Of a stretch of DNA of 51,017 bases, positions 17,896 through 25,698 are shown one piece after another (the first letter of the stretch is position 1; every line of letters begins with the position of its first letter). The notes under the pieces are model-generated. The model ran no database searches. It had not been told where the DNA came from and was given only the letters and a program-made list of their open reading frames with translations. The position numbers were made by a program, and so were the translations under genes. This DNA is from JARRQB01 sp965368585 (GTDB lineage Bacteria; Pseudomonadota; Gammaproteobacteria; Chromatiales; Chromatiaceae), in assembly GCA_965368585.1 (NCBI GenBank), contig CBDUNM010000021.1:1-51017 (forward strand), in the 5' to 3' direction.

Positions 17896-19506
17896 GTGGC
17901 AAAAGAAATACGTGTGCCTGACATCGGAGACTTTTCCGATGTGGATGTCATCGAGGTATTGGTCAGTCCCGGCGATACGATCGCCATCGACGACCCGATG
18001 ATCACCCTGGAGTCGGACAAGGCCTCGATGGATGTGCCGGCTCCCGAAGGCGGGGTGGTCGAGGCGGTCGAGGTCAAGGTCGGCGACCGGGTGTCCGAGG
18101 GCAGTCTGGTGTTGCTGCTGGCGGCGGGTGATGAGCCCAGCGTCAACGTGGCCGCCGACGACGCCCACCCCAAGGTGTCCGGCGGTGCGGGCGCGAGTCC
18201 GGCGCCCAGCGGCGCGGCTGGGGGATACGGCGGCACGGCGCTGGAAGACATCCGGGTGCCGGACATCGGTGATTTCAGCGAAGTCGATGTGATCGAGGTG
18301 CTGGTGGCAGTCGGTGACACGATCAGGGAAGACGATGCCCTGATCACGCTGGAGTCGGACAAGGCGTCTATGGATGTGCCGGCCCCCAAGGGCGGAGTGG
18401 TTAAAGAACTCGAGCTCGCGGTCGGCGACAAGGTCTCCGAAGGCAGCCTGATTCTGGTGCTGGAAGTGGCGGGTACGGGCCCCGCTGCGGCCGCGACGGC
18501 ACCGGCGCTAGGCGGATCGGCGAAGGCGCCGGAGCGGGTGCCGGCAGCGGCCAGCGCGCAGGATGCCGCCGCCTTCCGTCGGGCGCATGCCAGCCCGTCG
18601 GTGCGCCGTATCGCGCGCGAGCTGGGTGTTGACCTGAGCCAGGTCGTCGGCACCGGCCGCAACGGCCGTATCACCGCGACCGATGTGCAGAACTTCAAGA
18701 ACACCGGCGGCTCGGCTTCGGCCATCGTTCCGGCGGTCAAGACGGCCGCGCCTGGCGCCGAAACCGGTGCCGGTATCCCGGTCATCACTCAGCCTGACTG
18801 GGCGAAATTCGGCGACGTCGAGTCGGTCCCTATGAGCCGCATCAACAAACTCTCTGCCGCGCATCTGCACAAGGCCTGGCTGAACGTGCCGCAGGTGACC
18901 CATTTCGACGAAGCGGACATCACCGAACTGGAAGCCTACCGGCAGCAGTTGAAGGGCAAGGCGAAGGAGCTGGGATTTGGCCTGACGCCACTGGTATTCA
19001 TGATGAAGGCGGTGGTCGCGGGCCTGAAGGAATACCCCAAGTTCAACTCGGCCATGGACGACGCTCAAGAGCACCTCATACAGCGCAAGTACTACAACAT
19101 CGGCATCGCCGTGGATACGCCGGATGGCCTGGTCGTGCCGGTGATTCGTGAGGTGGACCGCAAGGGGCTCTTTGAACTTGCCCGGGAACTGGGCGAAGTC
19201 TCCAAGCGGGCCCGCGAAGGGCAGCTCAAGGCCGTCGACATGCAGGGCGGTTGTTTCTCCATCTCGAGTCTCGGCGGCATCGGCGGCACCAACTTTACGC
19301 CCATCGTCAATGCCCCCGAGGTAGGCATCCTGGGGTTGACCCGGGCGCAGCCGCGCCTGGCGCGCGTGGACGGCGAGATCGTCGACCGGCTGATGCAGCC
19401 GCTGGCCGTGTCGTACGACCATCGCGTCATCGACGGTGCCTACGCGGCGCGCTTTGTCGGTTACCTGGCGTTCATCCTGTCGGATGTGCGCAACCTTATT
19501 TTGTGA
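17896..19506 (+). CDS. aceF: dihydrolipoamide acetyltransferase (pyruvate dehydrogenase E2)
   Basis: This 536-residue core enzyme has two lipoyl domains (about residues 3-78 and 118-193), each with the lipoylated lysine in ESDKASMDVPAP. They are joined by Ala/Pro-rich linkers. A peripheral subunit-binding domain follows (ASPSVRRIARELGVDLSQV, then GTGRNGRITATDV, near residues 235-270). The C-terminal acyltransferase domain ends with the catalytic SYDHRVIDGAYAARF. The start codon is GTG with a GAGGAG site. It lies between aceE (26 bases) and lpd (208 bases, containing a palindromic repeat). Confidence 0.97.
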   Translation: MAKEIRVPDIGDFSDVDVIEVLVSPGDTIAIDDPMITLESDKASMDVPAPEGGVVEAVEVKVGDRVSEGSLVLLLAAGDEPSVNVAADDAHPKVSGGAGASPAPSGAAGGYGGTALEDIRVPDIGDFSEVDVIEVLVAVGDTIREDDALITLESDKASMDVPAPKGGVVKELELAVGDKVSEGSLILVLEVAGTGPAAAATAPALGGSAKAPERVPAAASAQDAAAFRRAHASPSVRRIARELGVDLSQVVGTGRNGRITATDVQNFKNTGGSASAIVPAVKTAAPGAETGAGIPVITQPDWAKFGDVESVPMSRINKLSAAHLHKAWLNVPQVTHFDEADITELEAYRQQLKGKAKELGFGLTPLVFMMKAVVAGLKEYPKFNSAMDDAQEHLIQRKYYNIGIAVDTPDGLVVPVIREVDRKGLFELARELGEVSKRAREGQLKAVDMQGGCFSISSLGGIGGTNFTPIVNAPEVGILGLTRAQPRLARVDGEIVDRLMQPLAVSYDHRVIDGAYAARFVGYLAFILSDVRNLIL

Positions 19507-19557
19507 TGTCCGGAGTTAGCGACTCAGCGGGGTCCGGGAGATAACGGCTAGCGGCCA

Positions 19558-19637
19558 TTTCTTCCGGAAAACGCCGTGAATACGTCCGTGTAGGCTCGGC
19601 GGGGGCATCCCTGCCATCGGCGTTTCCTCCAGAAACG
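19558..19637. repeat. imperfect palindromic repeat between aceF and lpd
   Basis: GGAAAACGCCG at 19566-19576 pairs with CGGCGTTTCC at 19618-19627, and the flanks (TTTCTTCC and CCAGAAA) extend the stem imperfectly. The loop contains GTGAATACGTCCGTGTAGGC and a smaller GGCATCCCTGCC hairpin. From memory, such GTGAATACGTCC-TGTAGGCTC palindromes recur between genes in several gammaproteobacteria, so this may be one copy of a dispersed REP-like element. Only one copy is in this window. Confidence 0.55.
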
Positions 19638-19714
19638 ACCGATAGCCGTCCCAGGCGCTTCGCGGCGATCGATGCGGAGTCGTTAGGTCTGAATCTGAAT
19701 GTGGAGCAACGAAC

Positions 19715-21469
19715 ATGAGCGAAGTAGTAGAGATAAAAGTTCCGGACATCGGAGACTTCAGCGACGTCGACGTGATCGAGGTATTGGTCGGCCCGGGCGA
19801 TACGGTGGCCGTGGACGATGCGCTGATTACCCTGGAGTCGGATAAGGCGTCGATGGATGTGCCCTCGCCGGAGGCCGGTACCATCAAAGAGATGAAAATC
19901 GCGGTCGGTGACAAGGCCTCCGAGGGCACGCTGGTGTGTCTGATGGAGGTCGAGAGTGCCGCCGCGGCCGCCGCGCCATCAGTCGCCGCCGCGACGCCAT
20001 CGGCCGGTGCACCGGTCGGCACGCCGGTTGCGGCGAGCCACGGGGCCGGCGCGAACGTCACTTGCCAGATGCTGGTGCTCGGTGCGGGTCCGGGCGGTTA
20101 CACCGCGGCGTTCCGCGCTGCCGACCTGGGCCTGAAGACGGTGCTGGTGGAGCGTTGGCCCAGTCTGGGCGGTGTGTGTCTGAACGTCGGCTGCATCCCC
20201 TCCAAGGCCCTGCTGCACGCGGCCAAGGTGCTGGACGAGGCCGAGGACATGGCCCGGCACGGCATCAAGTTCGCACCACCGCAAGTCGACATCGAGGCGC
20301 TGCGCAGTTGGAAGGACGGTGTGGTCAAACGCCTCACCGGTGGTCTGGCCGGACTCGCCAAGCAGCGCAGGGTCGACGTGGTGCGTGGCGTGGGCACCTT
20401 CCTCGATCCGCACCACGTGGCGGTGGTCGCCGATGACGGCGCGCGCACCGTGGTGAGGTTCGACCACGCGGTCATCGCGGCGGGCTCCGAAGCGGTGAAG
20501 CTGCCCTTCATCCCCGACGACCCGCGGGTTGTCGACTCGACCGGAGCATTGGAGCTTCGGGGCATTCCCGAACGGCTGCTGGTGATCGGCGGTGGCATCA
20601 TCGGCCTGGAGATGGCGACGGTGTACGCCTCGCTGGGGGCAAAGATCACGGTGGTGGAGATGCTCGACAGCTTGGTTGCGGGGGCCGACCCGGATCTGGT
20701 CAAGCCGTTGTTGAACCGGATCAAGAAACGCTACGAACACATCTGGCTGGAAACCCGCGTGACCGCGGTCGAGGCCACCGACGCCGGGATGAAGGTCAGC
20801 TTCGACGGCAAGCTAGCTCCCGCCGAAGCGCAGCTCTACGACCGGATCCTGGTCGCCGTAGGGCGCACGCCCAATGGACGCCGGATCGGCGCCGAACAAG
20901 CCGGGGTGGCGGTCAACGAGCACGGCTTTGTGCAGGTCACCGACACCCAGATGCGCACCACCCAACCGCACATCTACGCGATCGGCGACATCATCGGCCA
21001 ACCGATGCTGGCGCACAAGGCTGTTCACGAGGGCAAGACGGCCGCCGAGGCGGCCGCGGGTCTGCCGAGCCACTTCGATGCGCGGGTAATTCCGTCGGTG
21101 GCCTACACCGATCCAGAGATCGCCTGGGTGGGGGTCACCGAGACCGAGGCGAAGGCACAGGGGATCGCTTATGGCAAGGGCGTGTTCCCCTGGGCGGCCA
21201 GTGGCCGGGCGTTGTCGATTGCGCGCGACGAAGGCATGACCAAGTTGTTGTTCGACGAAGAGACCGAGCGCCTGATCGGGGCCGGCATAGTGGGGCCGAA
21301 CGCGGGGGATCTGATCGCCGAGGCGGCGCATGCGATCGAGATGGGGTCCAACGCTGCGGACATTGGCCTGACCGTGCACCCGCACCCAACCTTGTCGGAG
21401 AGCGTGGGCATGGCGGCTGAGGCATTCGAGGGTACGATCACCGACCTGTATCTGCCCAAGAAGAAGTGA
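19715..21469 (+). CDS. lpd: dihydrolipoamide dehydrogenase E3 with N-terminal lipoyl domain
   Basis: This 584-residue flavoenzyme reoxidises the lipoyl groups of the pyruvate dehydrogenase complex with NAD. Residues 1-80 are a lipoyl domain with ESDKASMDVPSP, very like those of the adjacent AceF. An Ala/Pro-rich linker to about residue 112 follows. The E3 body has the FAD site VLGAGPGGYTAAFRA, the redox disulfide GGVCLNVGCIPSKALL, the NAD site VIGGGIIGLEMATVYA and the C-terminal His-Glu pair in HPHPTLSE. A plain E3 has about 475 residues, so the extra domain is real. This form is known in some proteobacterial pdh operons. A GGAG site precedes the ATG. Confidence 0.97.
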   Translation: MSEVVEIKVPDIGDFSDVDVIEVLVGPGDTVAVDDALITLESDKASMDVPSPEAGTIKEMKIAVGDKASEGTLVCLMEVESAAAAAAPSVAAATPSAGAPVGTPVAASHGAGANVTCQMLVLGAGPGGYTAAFRAADLGLKTVLVERWPSLGGVCLNVGCIPSKALLHAAKVLDEAEDMARHGIKFAPPQVDIEALRSWKDGVVKRLTGGLAGLAKQRRVDVVRGVGTFLDPHHVAVVADDGARTVVRFDHAVIAAGSEAVKLPFIPDDPRVVDSTGALELRGIPERLLVIGGGIIGLEMATVYASLGAKITVVEMLDSLVAGADPDLVKPLLNRIKKRYEHIWLETRVTAVEATDAGMKVSFDGKLAPAEAQLYDRILVAVGRTPNGRRIGAEQAGVAVNEHGFVQVTDTQMRTTQPHIYAIGDIIGQPMLAHKAVHEGKTAAEAAAGLPSHFDARVIPSVAYTDPEIAWVGVTETEAKAQGIAYGKGVFPWAASGRALSIARDEGMTKLLFDEETERLIGAGIVGPNAGDLIAEAAHAIEMGSNAADIGLTVHPHPTLSESVGMAAEAFEGTITDLYLPKKK

Positions 21470-21519
21470 CGCGCCGTTCGGAGATCAGCCCGGCAACCGA
21501 ATAGCGAGACAACCGTTCC

Positions 21520-22392
21520 ATGATTGAGCAATTGATCGGTATTGTCTTTCCGATATTCGGTTTGGTGGCCGTCGGATATTTCTACGCGCGCAAGCACGCG
21601 CCGAATATGACCGCCGCGAACAAGGTTAACCTCGAGATTTTCACCCCCGCATTGATATTTTCGGTGTTGTCGGGAGAGGATTTTGAACTGGCGGCGTACG
21701 CCGACCTCGCGTTCGCGGGCGCCATCGTAGTCATGGGTTCCGGCCTTATCGCCTGGCCGATTGCGCGCCTGGCCGGCTGGTCGGTCAAGGTGTTCGTGCC
21801 GCCCATGATGTTTACCAATTCCGGCAACATGGGACTCCCGTTGGCCTTGCTGGCCTTTGGTGAGGCCGCGCTGCCTGCCGCAATGATCTTGTTTCTGGTC
21901 GAGAACACGCTGCATTTCACCGTGGGCAACGCCATGCTGGAGGGGCGGGTGCATCCGCTGGTGCTGTTGCGGATGCCAATGCTGCAGGCGACCTTGGCTG
22001 GCCTGGTGGTCGCGGTGTTTGGTATCGGCGTCTGGAAGCCGCTCGCGGTGGCCTTGGATCTGTTGGGTCAGGTCGCCATACCGCTGATGTTGTTCGCGCT
22101 GGGCGTAAGAATGACCAATATTACGCTCAGAGATTGGCGTATCGGACTGGTTTCGGCAGTGGTCTGTCCTGTCACCGGTTTGGTGATGGCGCTGATCGCC
22201 GGTCCGCTCATGGGCCTGGAAGGCTTGCAGTGGCATCAGTTGCTGGTGTTCGGGGTTTTGCCTCCGGCGGTGCTGAATTACATGTTGGCCGACCGCTTCG
22301 ATGCATCGCCCGATATCGTTGCGTCGATTGTCCTGTTGGGTAATCTGGCGAGCATAGTGACGGTCCCGCTGGTACTAGCTTTCGTGCTTTAG
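21520..22392 (+). CDS. AEC-family permease (auxin efflux carrier type)
   Basis: This 290-residue membrane protein has about 9-10 hydrophobic helices and the AEC-family features: VFPIFGLVAVGYF at the start, the FTPALIFSVLS helix end, and the FTNSGNMGLPLALLAFGE motif near residue 105. It also has ILGN-like turns and the VLPPAVLNYMLADRF segment near residue 245. Bacterial AEC members (MdcF, MleP, YfdV) move small carboxylates such as malate or malonate. The position directly after lpd suggests export or uptake of a carboxylate linked to pyruvate metabolism; the substrate cannot be read from sequence. Only a weak ribosome site is visible. Confidence 0.85.
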   Translation: MIEQLIGIVFPIFGLVAVGYFYARKHAPNMTAANKVNLEIFTPALIFSVLSGEDFELAAYADLAFAGAIVVMGSGLIAWPIARLAGWSVKVFVPPMMFTNSGNMGLPLALLAFGEAALPAAMILFLVENTLHFTVGNAMLEGRVHPLVLLRMPMLQATLAGLVVAVFGIGVWKPLAVALDLLGQVAIPLMLFALGVRMTNITLRDWRIGLVSAVVCPVTGLVMALIAGPLMGLEGLQWHQLLVFGVLPPAVLNYMLADRFDASPDIVASIVLLGNLASIVTVPLVLAFVL

Positions 22393-22548
22393 TACGCAAT
22401 AGCACGGTGTATTAAGAACGCGGGTTCGTGTTCCACAAGGTAATATGCCCGCTGCGAGCGCACCTCCGGAATCTACCTGCGGGTGGTGGCAACGCGTGCT
22501 GTAGTGACCGTGCCCGTACGGCTTGCACAGCACGAGGCAGCGGAAACG

Positions 22549-22995
22549 TTACGCGACTCGCCGGTCGTCGCCCGTGATTTCGCGAATCAGCGGGTAGAGG
22601 CGCTCGGTCTCGTCTTGCAGGCGGTTCAGAACGATTTCGAACATTTCTTCGGTTTCTTTCTGGAACTTATCGTATTCCTTTATCACCAGTTGCTTCTTTT
22701 TGAGGCTGCACCACTTTTTGAGGTACTCGCCAAAGATGCGCTTTATTTCCTTCGAACCGCCGATAAAGCGTTGCGCCGTGTTACGGGTGCGCTGCTCACC
22801 CTGAGTGAGCAACTTGGAATAGAGATTGTTGTCGGTTACCTCGAAATGCTCTTTCACACTGCCGACGTAGCGAAAGAACAGTTCGTACGTGACCTCGGAA
22901 TCACATAGGGATCGATCTCCCAGTAGATGCTGAAGTATGTTGGTCAGTTCCGTAATCTTGTGGTTCTGTTCGTTTAGATCGTCGAAAGTTAACAT
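22549..22995 (-). CDS. small hemerythrin-like helical protein
   Basis: This 148-residue, highly charged, all-helical protein begins LTFDDLNEQNHKITELTNIL and has a central VKEHFEVTDNNLYSKLL helix that recalls the HFE-x2-E segment of hemerythrin/HHE proteins. Only three histidines are present (12, 23, 50), fewer than the five ligands of canonical hemerythrins, so binding of a di-iron site and oxygen is uncertain. The second half (KEYDKFQKETEEMFEIVLNR) is helical without histidine. A GAGGAC ribosome site and an AT-rich promoter with a perfect TATAAT support the gene. It stands alone and converges with the AEC gene. It could be a stress or redox sensor, or a structural helical bundle. Confidence 0.6.
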   Translation of the reverse strand: MLTFDDLNEQNHKITELTNILQHLLGDRSLCDSEVTYELFFRYVGSVKEHFEVTDNNLYSKLLTQGEQRTRNTAQRFIGGSKEIKRIFGEYLKKWCSLKKKQLVIKEYDKFQKETEEMFEIVLNRLQDETERLYPLIREITGDDRRVA

Positions 22996-23040
22996 CGTGT
23001 CGTCCTCAAGCCCTTAAATTTGTAAGAAAATCAGTAATTA

Positions 23041-23046
23041 ATTATA
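23041..23046 (-). promoter_or_regulatory. -10 box TATAAT upstream of the hemerythrin-like gene
   Basis: On the minus strand a perfect TATAAT lies about 46 bases upstream of the start codon, in an AT-rich block that also contains the GAGGAC ribosome site. I see no good -35 match at 16-18 bases. The box is suggestive, not decisive. Confidence 0.4.
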
Positions 23047-23455
23047 GAATTATTTTTTACCGCAAATGTACTCGTAGTTCCGAAATTAATACTATGTCCC
23101 GAATAATACCGTCAATCGGGGACATTGCTCGGACGGCTAACTTGTTTGATCTGGCGCAGCATAGGTCGATTGGTCGATTTTTCGGAAGCGGATCGGTCGT
23201 ATGAATCCGGAAAACGACGGGCATACGTGGTTGGTCTTAGGCACTCCGGCAGCTTCACCTGTTCGCATGAGGTCGGTGCGGGTCGGCTCGATGTCGCCAA
23301 GATGTTGCCCCTAATTGGTGCGCGCGAATCACTCGCCACAACGCCCTCAATCCGGGGCCAGCCGTAGCATTCCCGGCCACATCGCTGACGTTCACGCAGA
23401 AAATTGGGTTTACAGCGATCGGGCAATGAGTAAGATGCGCGATCTGGTTAATGTT

Positions 23456-23488
23456 TTGGCACTGCGTTGGCACTGAACTGGCACTGAA
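23456..23488 (+). repeat. three tandem 11-bp repeats, sigma-54-like (TTGGCACTG)
   Basis: TTGGCACTGCG, TTGGCACTGAA and CTGGCACTGAA follow one another without gaps, one helical turn each. Each neighbouring pair gives TGGCAC-N5-TGGCA, one base from the sigma-54 consensus TGGCAC-N5-TTGCW with exact -24/-12 spacing. The next gene on this strand is the CBS protein 228 bases downstream. Confidence 0.55.
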
Positions 23489-23644
23489 ACGACACATTGC
23501 ACGCCTCGAGGATTCGACTAGGCACCATAGATATCCGAGCGGATGAATGGGCCTTGTCAGCGCATTAGCGTTGTGACTTGGCGTGACTATTGCTTGATTG
23601 CGCAACAAGAAAACGAACCGTTCATATCAGTGCCAAAGATCAAC

Positions 23645-23692
23645 GGCTACGGTTACGGCAACGGCAACGGCAACGGCTACGGCAACGGCAAC
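23645..23692 (+). repeat. eight tandem hexanucleotides (GGCAAC/GGCTAC)
   Basis: Eight hexamers in a row: GGCTAC, GGTTAC, three GGCAAC, GGCTAC, two GGCAAC. The array ends 23 bases before the CBS start codon, just upstream of its AGGAGT ribosome site. In one frame it reads Gly-Tyr/Gly-Asn repeats, but that frame does not continue into the CBS protein. Copy-number change would alter leader length and could affect expression. Confidence 0.8.
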
Positions 23693-23715
23693 CAAGCGTG
23701 TCAGGAGTGGATTGA

Positions 23716-24222
23716 ATGGCTTGTCGCATTGAAAAGCTGGTTAGGGAGGCGGTGGATATCCTGGACGAAACCGAGACCGTCGAGACCGCGGTCAAGCACA
23801 TGGCCGAGCGTAACCTCGGCTCGGTGGTCGTCACGCGAAACAACTCGGTTACCGGGCTGTTCACGGAACGCGATTTGGTGACCCGGGTAGTCGGTCTTGG
23901 CAAGAATCCGAGCACCGTGCCGTTGAGCGCTGTGTGCTCGACCGATCTGGTCTCGATCAATCACGACAGCACATGTCAGGAAGCGATTCGCACCATGCAC
24001 ACCAATGTGTGTCGTCGCCTCCTGGTCTACAAAGGTGAACGCTTGCTCGGCTTGATTCGGTTACCGGACGTGGCGAATGAGTTGGCTTTGCACAGTTCGA
24101 GCAAGAATTTCCTGGTCAATCTGTTTGGTGGCGTTACTCTGGCTGTGACCTTGGGCGTCATTGTCATGCTGTTGTTTCAGCTACCCAATATGTTGGAACT
24201 CGTCGACCGCGTCACGCGTTAG
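23716..24222 (+). CDS. CBS-domain pair protein with C-terminal membrane helix
   Basis: This 168-residue protein has two CBS motifs. The first (residues 8-60) includes DETETVETAVKHMAERNLGS, VVVTRNNSVTGLFTERDL; the second (residues 70-125) includes HDSTCQEAIRTMHTNVCRRL and LLGLIRLPDV. A hydrophobic segment (GGVTLAVTLGVIVMLLFQLP, about residues 138-158) near the C-terminus should anchor it in the membrane. CBS pairs bind adenine nucleotides such as AMP or ATP and sense energy state. A stand-alone, tail-anchored CBS pair has no fixed partner. The start has an AGGAGT site. The leader carries two tandem-repeat arrays, which suggests unusual control. Confidence 0.85.
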   Translation: MACRIEKLVREAVDILDETETVETAVKHMAERNLGSVVVTRNNSVTGLFTERDLVTRVVGLGKNPSTVPLSAVCSTDLVSINHDSTCQEAIRTMHTNVCRRLLVYKGERLLGLIRLPDVANELALHSSSKNFLVNLFGGVTLAVTLGVIVMLLFQLPNMLELVDRVTR

Positions 24223-24361
24223 CGATAGATTTCACTGGCCGAGCGCGCCGCGCACCGAAAAAATCCGGCGCATGGAACGCAATAACAGTAGCTGGTATCA
24301 CTACGAATAGGGGTAAGGCCGCATTTCCTACGCCACATCCATCAGTTCGATATCCGGATCG

Positions 24362-25462
24362 ATGCAGCTTGGTCTCGCTTGGATGCTGCTGACTCTAGCG
24401 ACGTGTTGTTGCGCGGCCGACGCGTCGGTTTCTGCTTCATTGAACCAGCTCCTGACGACGGGCCACTGCGTGCGTTGCGATCTGTCCGGGCTGGACATGC
24501 AAAAAAGTCGATTGATGAATGCGGATCTCACCGGGTCGACGCTTGCCAATACCGATCTGACCGGGTCGATTTTCGCGGGAGCCAACTTGACAGACGTCGA
24601 CTTGAGAAACGCCCGGCTGGAACGGACGAGTTTCGGCAGGGCCGTTTTGCGGCGTGCCAATCTGCACGGGCAATCCATGCCGAGGGCGCGCCTGGCGAAT
24701 GCGGACCTGCGCGAGGCGAACCTGACGCTGGCCGACTTGAGTGAGGGCAACTTGATGGGCACCCGACTGGAGGGCGCATCGTTGCGCGAAGCGACGCTCT
24801 CCCACGCGAATCTCCAGAACAGCGTGCTGCGTGGTGCGGATATGAGCGGTGCGAGGCTGGAGAGCGCGAATCTGCGCCACGTGGATTTTAGTGGTGTCAA
24901 GTCAATGAAAGACGTCGATCTGTCGGATGCGAAAATGCAGAAAGCCAAGCTGGACGGTATGGATATCAGCGGGACGACGATGCGCGGTGTCGACCTTTCC
25001 GGCGCAACGCTGCGTGGCACCCAGTTGCGCGATGCCGACATGCGGGGAGCGACACTACGCGGAGCGAACCTTGCAGGCGCGGATCTTACCGGAGCTGATT
25101 TGCGCTCCGCGGACGCCACCGGCGCCAATTTCAGGGCTGCCAGGCTGGCAAACGCCAAATTGTCCGAGTCCAGATTGAGTGGCAACTTGATCGGTTACGA
25201 TTTTAGCGGCGCTGACTTGAAGCGGGCCGATATGTCGGGCGCCAATTTGAAAGACGCGGTCTTTAAGGGCGCCAATCTCGAAGGCATTAATTTTGCGGCT
25301 GCCAATTTGTACGGTGCCGATTTCACGGGGGCCGACTTACGAGGCGCCAACCTGAAGCGCGCCAATCTGCGGAAGGCCGAGTTTGCTGGAGCGGATCTCA
25401 CCGGCGCGAACTTCACGGGCGCCCTGGGCGCACCCGAACCGGTTGCGGTCCCAGGCCGGTAA
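24362..25462 (+). CDS. secreted pentapeptide-repeat protein
   Basis: This 366-residue protein has a signal peptide (residues 1-19, LGLAWMLLTLATCCCAADA), a short cysteine-containing lead (LLTTGHCVRCDLSG) and then about 60 pentapeptide repeats of the A(D/N)LxG type from residue 40 to about 352, for example ADLTGADLRSADATGANF. Such repeats fold into a right-handed square beta-helix. The C-C pair just before the helix is common in secreted members. No enzymatic domain is present, so a structural or binding role in the periplasm or outside is inferred. I see no strong ribosome site upstream. Lipoprotein processing at the early cysteines is possible but the lipobox is poor. Confidence 0.88.
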   Translation: MQLGLAWMLLTLATCCCAADASVSASLNQLLTTGHCVRCDLSGLDMQKSRLMNADLTGSTLANTDLTGSIFAGANLTDVDLRNARLERTSFGRAVLRRANLHGQSMPRARLANADLREANLTLADLSEGNLMGTRLEGASLREATLSHANLQNSVLRGADMSGARLESANLRHVDFSGVKSMKDVDLSDAKMQKAKLDGMDISGTTMRGVDLSGATLRGTQLRDADMRGATLRGANLAGADLTGADLRSADATGANFRAARLANAKLSESRLSGNLIGYDFSGADLKRADMSGANLKDAVFKGANLEGINFAAANLYGADFTGADLRGANLKRANLRKAEFAGADLTGANFTGALGAPEPVAVPGR

Positions 25463-25487
25463 AGGGGTTTTCGCCTAACACGCCTAC

Positions 25488-25504
25488 CCTGCCGAACGGG
25501 CAGG
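25488..25504 (+). terminator. short hairpin after the pentapeptide-repeat gene
   Basis: CCTGCC-GAACG-GGCAGG forms a 6-bp GC-rich stem 25 bases after the stop codon, followed by only ATTT. It lies between convergent genes and is a weak terminator candidate. Confidence 0.4.
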
Positions 25505-25506
25505 AT

Positions 25507-25698
25507 TTACCACTCAATGATGTCTGATTGGATCGGTGCCGACGGTCTTTCGTCGTATCGATCGGTGTGATCAAAGACCTCGAGCTCGTCCATCTGCAGC
25601 ACGGCCCACTGACCTTCTACACGGGATTGTCTCCAGCCATCATTGAGGTAAGAGCGTAATGCGGGGCTGTTCAATGGAACTTGAATTCTGTAAGCCAC
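25507..25698 (-). CDS. small hypothetical protein
   Basis: This 63-residue acidic, tryptophan-containing protein (RSYLNDGWRQSRVEGQWAVL) begins at a GTG with a GGAG site 9 bases upstream. I recognise no family. The frame stays open another 26 codons upstream with protein-like content (PNGIVDAKDWTFIDETETQ) but has no ATG, GTG or TTG there, so the true start may be a rarer codon or the gene may be slightly decayed at its 5' end. It converges with the pentapeptide-repeat gene. An AT-rich promoter-like block lies upstream. Confidence 0.5.
   Translation of the reverse strand: MAYRIQVPLNSPALRSYLNDGWRQSRVEGQWAVLQMDELEVFDHTDRYDERPSAPIQSDIIEW

Larger units (their letters stand above)
22996..23715. other. 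720-base intergenic region with promoter and repeats
   Basis: The region between the divergent hemerythrin-like and CBS genes holds an AT-rich block (23015-23095), three tandem 11-bp repeats (23456-23488) and eight tandem hexamers (23645-23692), each listed separately. Open frames at 23125-23367 and 23543-23881 have no family resemblance and the second ends inside the CBS gene, so I do not call them genes. Confidence 0.55.

Noticed and set aside
23645..23692. Short repeats considered as CRISPR or a VNTR-type mobile unit
   Set aside because: Units are six bases, contiguous and without spacers; no cas genes are present.
23543..23881. Open frame encoding Gly-Tyr/Gly-Asn repeats over the hexamer array
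   Set aside because: It has no good ribosome site, runs into the CBS gene in a different phase and turns into nonsense sequence there. The repeat is better seen as leader DNA.
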